From Chloroflexota bacterium (GTDB lineage: Bacteria > Chloroflexota > Anaerolineae > Anaerolineales > Villigracilaceae), in assembly GCA_021796315.1 (NCBI GenBank), contig JAJYOH010000325.1, forward strand, positions 1-6,901: a DNA stretch of 6,901 nucleotides, given 5' to 3'. The notes under the pieces are model-generated. The model saw only the letters and a program-made list of their open reading frames with translations, was not told the DNA's origin and did no database searches. The translations under genes and the position numbers were made by a program. Numbering within the stretch: position 1 is the stretch's first letter; every line of letters starts with the position of its first letter. Shown here one piece after another: positions 1-5,147 of this stretch.

Positions 1-1005
1 AAGCCCACGCCCGAAATGCGCGAGGCCATGGCGAAAGCCGAAGTTGGCGACGATGTGTATGAAGACGATCCCACCGTCAATCGTCTGCAAGAGATAGCGG
101 CGGGAATGCTGGGCAAGGAAGCCGCGTTATTCGTCCCTTCGGGAACGATGGGGAATTTGCTGGCCCTGCTCACACATTGTCAGCGTGGCGAGGAAGTCAT
201 TGTGGGCGACCAGTCTCACATCTATTTGAATGAAGTCGGTGGGATGGCTGCTCTGGGCGGGATGCAGCCATGCCCGGTCAAAAATCAAAGCGATGGCACA
301 CTCGCGTTGGATGACATCCGCGCTTCGATCCGAACCGAGGATGTGCACCACGCGATCACACGACTCATCTGCCTTGAAAACACGCAGAACATCTGCGGTG
401 GAGTTCCATTGACTGCGGCTTATACCCGAGCTGTGGGCGACCTGGCGCACAGCCACGATCTGCGCCTGCATCTGGATGGCGCGCGGATTTTTAATTCGGC
501 GGTCGCTCAGAAAGTGTCTGTCAAAGATTTGGCGGCTCCGGCAGACTCGGTGATGTTTTGCTTGAGCAAGGGATTGTGTTCGCCGATCGGTTCGATGTTG
601 GTAGGGACAAAGGCTTTCATCAAACGTGCGCGGCATCTGCGCAAGATGTTGGGCGGCGGAATGCGTCAGGTTGGGATTATCGCGGCGGCTGGAATTTATT
701 CGCTGGAAAATATGATCGAGCGGCTGGGCGACGATCACGCCCGAGCGCGGAAATTGGCTGATGGCCTAAAGCAGGTCAAAGGTCTGGTTGTGGATGCGGC
801 CGAAGGTCTATCCACGAATATGGTGTATTTTAATTTGTCGAATGATGTCTCTCTGAATGCTGAACAGATTTCTGTTGAAATGGGGAAGCGTGGCGTGGTG
901 ATCGGCCCGGAGAATGAGAAACGCTTCCGTCTGGTGACACACTATTGGATCGATGATGGCGCGGTGGATAAAACGGTTTCAGCGTTCCGTGAAGTGCTTC
1001 AATGA
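1..1005 (+). CDS. ltaE: Low-specificity L-threonine aldolase, 5'-truncated by the window
   Basis: PLP-dependent (fold type I) aldolase that cleaves L-threonine or L-allo-threonine to glycine and acetaldehyde in the cytoplasm. The frame is open from base 1 and gives 334 residues. The first visible ATG (16) is not the real start: the family begins with a DLRSDT segment, which lies just outside the window, so roughly ten residues are missing. Visible hallmarks are GDDVYEDDPTVN near the start, the PSGTMGN phosphate-binding loop, the histidine of QSHIYLNE that stacks on PLP, HLDGARIFN with the Asp that holds the pyridine nitrogen, and CLSKGL with the Schiff-base lysine at visible residue 190. GGGMRQ and RLVTH follow as in the E. 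coli LtaE type. Length matches the family and no internal defect is seen. It is followed by an intrinsic terminator and has no visible tie to the downstream genes. Confidence 0.95.
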   Translation, partial: KPTPEMREAMAKAEVGDDVYEDDPTVNRLQEIAAGMLGKEAALFVPSGTMGNLLALLTHCQRGEEVIVGDQSHIYLNEVGGMAALGGMQPCPVKNQSDGTLALDDIRASIRTEDVHHAITRLICLENTQNICGGVPLTAAYTRAVGDLAHSHDLRLHLDGARIFNSAVAQKVSVKDLAAPADSVMFCLSKGLCSPIGSMLVGTKAFIKRARHLRKMLGGGMRQVGIIAAAGIYSLENMIERLGDDHARARKLADGLKQVKGLVVDAAEGLSTNMVYFNLSNDVSLNAEQISVEMGKRGVVIGPENEKRFRLVTHYWIDDGAVDKTVSAFREVLQ

Positions 1006-1038
1006 TTCGCTCGACTCAAAAGTAATGGACTAAAGAAG

Positions 1039-1076
1039 AGAGACCAGGCGCCAAATGGCCCGGTCTCTTATTTTTT
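1039..1076 (+). terminator. Intrinsic terminator after the threonine aldolase gene
   Basis: A 7-bp perfect stem, AGAGACC (1039-1045) with GGTCTCT (1062-1068), is extended inward by GGC/GCC pairing and followed by TATTTTTT. It lies 33 nt after the aldolase stop and 22 nt beyond the stop of the convergent cyclase gene. On the - strand the same stem is followed by the weaker T-rich tract TCTTCTTT, so it may also terminate the cyclase transcript. Confidence 0.85.
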
Positions 1077-1097
1077 GTTGTTTGACTTTAGCTGTGC

Positions 1098-2630
1098 CTA
1101 GTGGTTTTCATCCGGCTCGATCTGATTTCGCCCGCGCTCCTTGGCAACGTACAGGCGTTGATCGGCCAGATCGATCAACTTCATCACAGCGTCTGCTTCG
1201 ATGGGAAAAACAGCGATTCCCTGACTCACAGTGGGGACGGGGATTGTTTTTTCACCGTCAGTGCGCGTGGTAAATACCTGCATCGTCTCTTGTATACGTT
1301 TGGCGATTCGATAAGCTTGATCGGCATCGGCATGGGGCAGGGAAATTACAAACTCCTCGCCGCCCCAGCGGCCGACTGAATCTGTGCTTTTGATGTGTTG
1401 TTTAATAATGGTGCATAGGCTGGTCAGGATCTCATCCCCAGTCAAGTGTCCAAAGGTATCGTTGTATAGTTTAAAATAATCTATATCGAGCATAATGAGG
1501 CTAAGAGGTTGTTTGCAGTCGAGTGATTGATCGACCTGTTCCTTTAATAATTTTAGAAAATGCCCGTGATTGTAAACGCCCGTCAGGCTGTCGAGTTTTG
1601 TTTGGAGTTCGACTTCTGCATGGTGAGAGGCATTATGCAGAGCCTGGGCGGCGTGCAGAGCCAGGCTGGAAAGCAGCTCCATGTCCGCGCGGTTAAATGC
1701 ATTCGGTTGATAGGAGCCAATGGAGATGATGCCGTCAATACTGCCGCTGCGCATCGGGACGCCCATCCACGAAAGGCTGGCCTTGTGTTTTCCGATCAGC
1801 ACAAGGCGCACGCCGGGCAAATCCACTTCCTTGCGCAGGTCCGGCAGGAATAGGCTTTGACCGTTATCAATAACCCAACCGGATAGGGATCCATCCAAAT
1901 TTGTGCGCTGGTTTTCATAATATTCCCCATCGTCGTAGACTAATTCCAGCCGCATTTCATTGCCTTCGCGAATCCCGACAAAATAGGAATCTGCGGTCAC
2001 GGCATTTTGAAGTGCAATACTCAAAAGGGAGATCACCTGCTTTTTGTCAAGCGTGGATGCAATCTGGCGGCTGAACTCGGTTATCGTTTCAAGTCTGCGG
2101 ATATGATTGCGCGAAAGATTTTTTAATTGTCTGATGGTTTCGACGGCAATAATGGCGATGAGCGCAATACCCGCTTGAAAAGTCAATTCGTGAATGGTGT
2201 ATGCTTTCTGGACGAATACAACCGCAAGCGTGCTGATCAAAATTATGGCATAGGATGGACCGCGTTCAGAAGTGATGGAACTGCTGATCACAGCGAGGAT
2301 AAGTAAAGCTCCAATATAGATATCCAGTTGTTGAGGAAGTGCGTGGGCGAGCAATCCCACTACCAGCGGGATGGCAAATGCATTTAACCAATTATAGAAT
2401 ATAGCAAAACTTGTTGATGGGATGACAAGAGAGTTATAGATGATAAGATATAGAATACCCAGCACCCCAACCCATAAAAGCATCTGAAATTTGAAATACG
2501 TTGCAGGCCAGAGCATGTCGCCGTTAATCATCGCGAATATCAGTATAGCCACGCTTGCAATCGTGGACGGCAACGCGGAAATTTGATGTTCCTGTGGAGT
2601 AAACCCCAAATGTGATGGCTTAGTTCTCAT
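1098..2630 (-). CDS. Membrane-bound GAF-GGDEF diguanylate cyclase
   Basis: Predicted to make the second messenger c-di-GMP from two GTP at the inner face of the membrane. The 510 residues comprise a short cytoplasmic N-terminus, about six hydrophobic helices (roughly 23-39, 50-68, 74-97, 103-120, 126-142, 148-166), a signalling helix, a GAF domain (about 185-335) and a GGDEF domain (about 340-505). The GGDEF domain opens with the usual D347-SLTGVYN. It has the metal aspartate D384 in LDIDYFKLYND and an intact GGEEF signature at 423-427 preceded by RW, so it should be catalytically active. The inhibitory I-site position reads KSTD (414-417) instead of RxxD, so product inhibition may be weak. 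The ligand of the membrane and GAF parts is unknown. The ATG at 2630 overlaps the stop of a small upstream ORF as ATGA and has only a weak GGA ribosome-binding site, which fits translational coupling. A candidate promoter lies at 2825-2854. Confidence 0.93.
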   Translation of the reverse strand: MRTKPSHLGFTPQEHQISALPSTIASVAILIFAMINGDMLWPATYFKFQMLLWVGVLGILYLIIYNSLVIPSTSFAIFYNWLNAFAIPLVVGLLAHALPQQLDIYIGALLILAVISSSITSERGPSYAIILISTLAVVFVQKAYTIHELTFQAGIALIAIIAVETIRQLKNLSRNHIRRLETITEFSRQIASTLDKKQVISLLSIALQNAVTADSYFVGIREGNEMRLELVYDDGEYYENQRTNLDGSLSGWVIDNGQSLFLPDLRKEVDLPGVRLVLIGKHKASLSWMGVPMRSGSIDGIISIGSYQPNAFNRADMELLSSLALHAAQALHNASHHAEVELQTKLDSLTGVYNHGHFLKLLKEQVDQSLDCKQPLSLIMLDIDYFKLYNDTFGHLTGDEILTSLCTIIKQHIKSTDSVGRWGGEEFVISLPHADADQAYRIAKRIQETMQVFTTRTDGEKTIPVPTVSQGIAVFPIEADAVMKLIDLADQRLYVAKERGRNQIEPDENH

Positions 2631-2884
2631 CGTTTATCCGGATGCCAGCAAGTCTGATGCCCGGCTCTCCAGGACAGGTTTTTCGAATGTGATCTTTTGC
2701 CGGTATGGCGGCGGCTGGTTAGCGCGTCGAAAACGTCCACCATCTCCACTTGTCGCCTGAGAGCCGCGATTTGAGCCGGTTGCATGTCCCCTGAATCAGA
2801 TTGTGTGGTTATCTGCCTGCCGTGTTTAGACGACCGTCTAAACCACCCGGTCAATTTCTGTGATAACGATGAACTTTGTCCCAT
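2627..2884 (-). CDS. Small basic ORF overlapping the cyclase start; doubtful gene
   Basis: An open frame of about 85 residues ends in a TGA that overlaps the cyclase ATG (ATGA), so ribosomes leaving it could start the cyclase. The product is very basic, rich in Arg, Lys, Ser and His, with no signal peptide or membrane helix. I do not recognise it as a whole protein. The ATG at 2884 is preceded by GGGACGA at six bases. Other starts are possible: an ATG at 2899, and an ATG at 2785 with AGGGG only two bases away, giving 52 residues. The 2785 start is the only one compatible with the leftward promoter proposed at 2825-2854, because that promoter and its palindrome lie inside the longer version. 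The second half contains MVDVFDALTSRR, which looks like a remnant of an HD-GYP domain, so this may be decayed sequence rather than a working gene. Confidence 0.3.
   Translation of the reverse strand: MGQSSSLSQKLTGWFRRSSKHGRQITTQSDSGDMQPAQIAALRRQVEMVDVFDALTSRRHTGKRSHSKNLSWRAGHQTCWHPDKR
2634..2785 (-). pseudogene. Frameshifted remnant of an HD-GYP phosphodiesterase domain (tentative)
   Basis: On the - strand, codons 2740-2708 read VDVFDALTSRR, close to the conserved helix after the GYP motif of HD-GYP c-di-GMP phosphodiesterases, which usually reads (V/A)DVFDALTS(D/R)RPYR. In the continuing frame the text turns into unrelated HTGKRSHS. Shifting by one base at 2708 (as if one C of a CGCCGCC run had been lost) instead gives PYRQKITFEK, exactly the expected continuation, then a short tail ending in TAA at 2636-2634, three bases before the cyclase ATG. 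The metal-binding HD and GYP motifs are absent upstream, so only a late piece of the domain survives and no activity is expected. The residue match and shift are seen directly; assignment to HD-GYP rests on memory of the family consensus. A chance resemblance over about 20 residues cannot be excluded. Confidence 0.45.
2824..2843. promoter_or_regulatory. Perfect 9-2-9 palindrome resembling a TetR-family operator
   Basis: GTTTAGACG, then AC, then CGTCTAAAC: nine paired bases on each side of a two-base centre, without a mismatch. The TAGAC...GTCTA core is of the kind bound by several TetR-family repressors (NemR- and LmrA/QdoR-type sites share a TAGAC/GTCTA half-site). No regulator gene lies in this window. 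There is no T-run after it on either strand, which argues against a terminator. Overlap with the leftward promoter candidate suggests control of the cyclase transcript. Confidence 0.55.
2825..2854 (-). promoter_or_regulatory. Candidate leftward sigma-70-type promoter for the cyclase
   Basis: On the - strand, TTGACC (2854-2849, five of six matches to -35) is followed after 18 bases by TCTAAA (2830-2825, four of six matches to -10). Transcription would start near 2818, giving a leader of about 190 nt before the cyclase ATG, or about 33 nt before the internal ATG at 2785. The perfect palindrome at 2824-2843 covers the -10 and most of the spacer, a typical arrangement for repression by steric block. 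The elements are imperfect and their recognition is by eye. Confidence 0.4.
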
Positions 2885-2930
2885 GATTAATCGTCCCATA
2901 GCATAGCATAATTGGCTGTTTTTTTCCACC

Positions 2931-2946
2931 TTTTGGACTTCCAAAA
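2931..2946. promoter_or_regulatory. Perfect 7-2-7 palindrome in the -35 region of the phosphorylase promoter
   Basis: TTTTGGA, then CT, then TCCAAAA form a perfect inverted repeat. Its centre is about 38 bases upstream of the expected transcription start near 2977, so it occupies the -35 region of an extended -10 promoter that has no good -35 hexamer. That is where an activator or a blocking repressor would sit. Its sequence differs from the 2824-2843 palindrome, so a different protein would be expected. No binding factor can be named. Confidence 0.4.
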
Positions 2947-2961
2947 TTGATTTGTGATTTC

Positions 2962-2970
2962 TGATATAAT
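2962..2970 (+). promoter_or_regulatory. Extended -10 promoter of the purine phosphorylase operon
   Basis: TGATATAAT is a perfect extended -10 element (TG, one base, consensus TATAAT). No -35 hexamer of good quality is found at 16-18 bases upstream; CAAAAT occupies the 17-base position. Start of transcription is expected around 2976-2978, leaving a leader of about 70 nt before the chosen ATG at 3047. The promoter also rules out the in-frame GTG at 2954 as the start codon, since that lies upstream of the -10. Confidence 0.7.
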
Positions 2971-2976
2971 CGGCTT

Positions 2977-3046
2977 TGCAGACGGCTTCTTCAGGGGGCC
3001 TGCTCTCTGCGAGACTTTAGATCAGACAGGTATGAGACAAATAAAG
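2977..3046 (+). other. 5' leader of the purine phosphorylase transcript
   Basis: This short leader can form a modest hairpin: GCAGA (2978-2982) with TCTGC (3006-3010), and inside it CAGG (2992-2995) with CCTG (2999-3002) around a GGG loop. There is no run of T after it, so it is not an obvious terminator, and no riboswitch class is recognised. It may only stabilise the 5' end of the message. Confidence 0.25.
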
Positions 3047-3883
3047 ATGACTGCCCATTTTACCATTCAGCAAATTGACGAAGTTGCCAAAGCGATTCAA
3101 ACGCGGACCTCGCGCCGGCCGCGTGTTTCGATTATCCTCGGCTCCGGCCTGAACGAAATGGCTAATACCGTTCAAAACCCAGATGTGATCCCTTTTGGTA
3201 ACTTGCCTCATTTTCCAGTCTCGACCGTATTCGGGCACGCCGGACGCCTTGTCATTGGCGAGCTCGAAGGTCAGACCGTGTTTGTTATGCAGGGCCGCAT
3301 CCATTTTTATGAAGGCTATACCATGGCACAGGTTACTTTACCTGTGCGTGTTATGCAGCGTCTTGCTATTGAAACGCTGATTGTCACGAATGCCGCGGGT
3401 GGCGTCAATCCCGAATTTCTGCCCGGTGATGTGATGCTAATCACTGATAACCTTAACCTGATGGGCATGACTGGGCATAATCCTTTGATGGGCCCCAATT
3501 ATGATGAGATCGGCCCGCGCTTCCCAGACATGAGTCAGCCTTACGATCATGCTTTGAACGACTTGGTGCGCGGTGTCGCCAAAAAAGAAAAACTTGTTTT
3601 GCGCGAAGGCACATATGCCGGGTTGAGCGGCCCCTCCTTTGAAGGCCCCGCGGATTTGCGCTTTTTGCGTTTGGCCGGCGCGGATTCGGTGGGGATGTCC
3701 ACCGTTCCCGAAGTGCTGGTTGCCCGTCATGGCGGTATGAGGGTATTGGGTCTTTCGGGCATCAGCAACAAAGCCAATCTCGATGGCTCCACCGTCACCA
3801 CGCACGAAGAAGTGATCGAAGCGGGAAAAATTATCGCCCCCAAAATGAGTACGCTGATTCGTGGCGTCTTGCGGCAGTTGTAA
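3047..3883 (+). CDS. punA: Purine-nucleoside phosphorylase (PNP/MTAP family, 6-oxopurine type)
   Basis: Cytoplasmic enzyme of purine salvage that splits inosine, guanosine and their deoxy forms with phosphate into free base and (deoxy)ribose 1-phosphate. The protein has 278 residues, usual for the trimeric family. Visible motifs are the phosphate-binding GSGL (32-35), FGHAG with H64, GRIHFYEGY (83-91) with R84 and H86, TNAAGG (114-119), the base-binding GPSFE (195-199), VGMSTVPE with M217, and ISNK with N241. The last corresponds to Asn243 of human PNP, which selects 6-oxopurines; MTA phosphorylases have Asp there. The ATG at 3047 places GSGL at the same distance from the start as in the human enzyme. 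An in-frame ATG at 3032 has AGG only one base away and is the alternative; a GTG at 2954 lies upstream of the promoter's -10. It is the first gene of a four-gene group. Confidence 0.94.
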   Translation: MTAHFTIQQIDEVAKAIQTRTSRRPRVSIILGSGLNEMANTVQNPDVIPFGNLPHFPVSTVFGHAGRLVIGELEGQTVFVMQGRIHFYEGYTMAQVTLPVRVMQRLAIETLIVTNAAGGVNPEFLPGDVMLITDNLNLMGMTGHNPLMGPNYDEIGPRFPDMSQPYDHALNDLVRGVAKKEKLVLREGTYAGLSGPSFEGPADLRFLRLAGADSVGMSTVPEVLVARHGGMRVLGLSGISNKANLDGSTVTTHEEVIEAGKIIAPKMSTLIRGVLRQL

Positions 3884-3895
3884 CGCCCTATTATT

Positions 3896-4576
3896 ATGGC
3901 GGCAATATATAAATTCCTCAGCGCTTATGAACCGCTGATTTATATTGTGCTGGCGATTGGCGGGCTTTTTGCTTTTCGTTGGCTGTGGCAGGCATGGAAT
4001 GAATGGCGCAAGGCCGTTTACAGCCTTGAAAAGGAATTCGCATTACGTCGTATGGGTCAATCCATCTTTCTTGTAACGTTGGTGGTCATCCTTTTCTGTG
4101 CGGAATTGTTCGCCGCCTCATTTATTGTGCCTAATTTGCCGGCTTCTTATTTTATTCCAACACCCACTCTGGACCTGCTTGCCACACCTACAGGAACGAT
4201 CTCTGCAGATCTGGCTACCCAGCTTGCTCTGACGCCGCGCCCTTTGGAGACTCTCAGTGATGCCGGCGGATGTATTCCTGACAAGGTGAATATTACGTCT
4301 CCAAAAGCCGGATCAGAAATAAAGGGCTTGATTGATATAAAGGGCACTGTCAACATCTTGAATTTCGGCTTTTACAAATACGAAGTTGCCCCGATCAATA
4401 CAGATACGTGGGCTACCATTACTGCCGGGCGTAAGCTTGTTCGGGATGGCTCGCTCGGCGGATGGGACACAACTGCCCTCACTCCAGGTGACTACCAACT
4501 GCGTCTTGTCGTTTCTGATAGCAAAGGGCAATCTTTAGCGCCCTGTGTCATCCCTGTGCGGGTAACCGCGCCTTAA
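3896..4576 (+). CDS. Two-helix membrane protein with an exported Ig-like domain
   Basis: Protein of 226 residues with no recognised enzymatic function. Two hydrophobic helices (about 12-30 and 56-78) flank a positively charged loop (Arg and Lys between 28 and 52). By the positive-inside rule the loop is cytoplasmic and both ends face outward. A Pro/Thr-rich linker (about 80-120) leads to a beta-rich domain (about 126-224). It carries ITSPKAGSEIKG, GWDTTALTPGDYQLRLVV and a closing strand, the pattern of Ig-like or fibronectin-like domains found in cell-surface proteins. C126 and C217 bracket this domain and could form a disulphide. It begins 12 nt after the phosphorylase stop with no clear Shine-Dalgarno sequence, so it probably depends on coupling to the gene before it. 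A role in envelope attachment or ligand binding is inference only. Confidence 0.8.
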   Translation: MAAIYKFLSAYEPLIYIVLAIGGLFAFRWLWQAWNEWRKAVYSLEKEFALRRMGQSIFLVTLVVILFCAELFAASFIVPNLPASYFIPTPTLDLLATPTGTISADLATQLALTPRPLETLSDAGGCIPDKVNITSPKAGSEIKGLIDIKGTVNILNFGFYKYEVAPINTDTWATITAGRKLVRDGSLGGWDTTALTPGDYQLRLVVSDSKGQSLAPCVIPVRVTAP

Positions 4577-4589
4577 TATTTAGGAACCT

Positions 4590-5126
4590 ATGTCTGCTAT
4601 TCAAATCCGACCTGTTCTTGCCGCCGATCTGCCTCGTTTAATGGGCTTGGATCATTCTGTAACCAGTGAATATGTCTGGCAGTTGGAACTGCGCCGTGAC
4701 TCTGGTCAATTGACGGCTACGTTCCGTGACGTACGTTTGCCGCGTCCGATTTCATTGGCCTACCCCAAGAATCCGTTTTTGCTGGCCGATGAGCGGACGC
4801 GTGCGGCGATGATGTTCGCCGCCGATTCCGGAAATGAACCGGTTGGTTACCTTCGCCTGACGGAGAATCCGGACTCGTCCGCCTGGATAACCGATCTGGT
4901 CGTGGCCGCGGAGTGGAGACGCCGCGGGGTGGCGAACGCTCTCCTTGCTGCCGCGCACGAATGGGCTTCCGCGCGCGGACACCGCAGGTTATTCCTTGAA
5001 ATGCAATCCAAGAATCATCCCGCAATTCGCCTGGCCCAGAAGCATGGCTACGAATTCTGCGGGTATAATGACCATTATTATCAATCGCAAGACGTGGCTC
5101 TATTCTTTGCGAGGGCGCTGAAATAA
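4590..5126 (+). CDS. GNAT-family N-acetyltransferase
   Basis: A 178-residue acyl-CoA-dependent acetyltransferase, probably cytoplasmic. The acetyl-CoA pyrophosphate-binding motif A is clear: strand ITDLVVAAEW (100-109) followed by R110-RR-G113-V-A115 (R/QxxGxG/A) and the helix NALLAAAHEWASARG. Motif B follows, with LFLEMQSKNHPAIRLAQKHGYE, where the N142 and Y154 region is typical of RimI-like members. The first 95 residues are less conserved and should form the acceptor pocket; the substrate (protein N-terminus, amine or antibiotic) cannot be read from sequence. The ATG at 4590 has an AGGA Shine-Dalgarno (4582-4585) four bases upstream and lies 13 nt after the preceding stop, consistent with an operon. 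Confidence 0.9.
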   Translation: MSAIQIRPVLAADLPRLMGLDHSVTSEYVWQLELRRDSGQLTATFRDVRLPRPISLAYPKNPFLLADERTRAAMMFAADSGNEPVGYLRLTENPDSSAWITDLVVAAEWRRRGVANALLAAAHEWASARGHRRLFLEMQSKNHPAIRLAQKHGYEFCGYNDHYYQSQDVALFFARALK

Positions 5127-5147
5127 CGGGTCACCTGGGAAGGCTGT

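Noticed and set aside
127..738. 203-residue open frame on the - strand inside the threonine aldolase gene
   Set aside because: It lies wholly antisense to a clearly conserved enzyme gene, has no recognisable domain, and its composition is that expected from reading codon-biased sequence backwards.
2896..2910. Short tandem TATGC repeats on the - strand that look like -10 hexamers
   Set aside because: No -35-like hexamer at good spacing was found (best was GTGGAA at 18), so the leftward promoter at 2825-2854 was preferred.
2954..3046. GTG at 2954 as the start of the phosphorylase, adding 31 residues
   Set aside because: The perfect -10 element lies inside this extension and the added residues have no counterpart in the family.
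4717..5025. Antisense open frames across the acetyltransferase gene
   Set aside because: They are shadows of the GNAT gene, whose motif A and ribosome-binding site are clear; the antisense products are Arg/Pro-rich without any domain.
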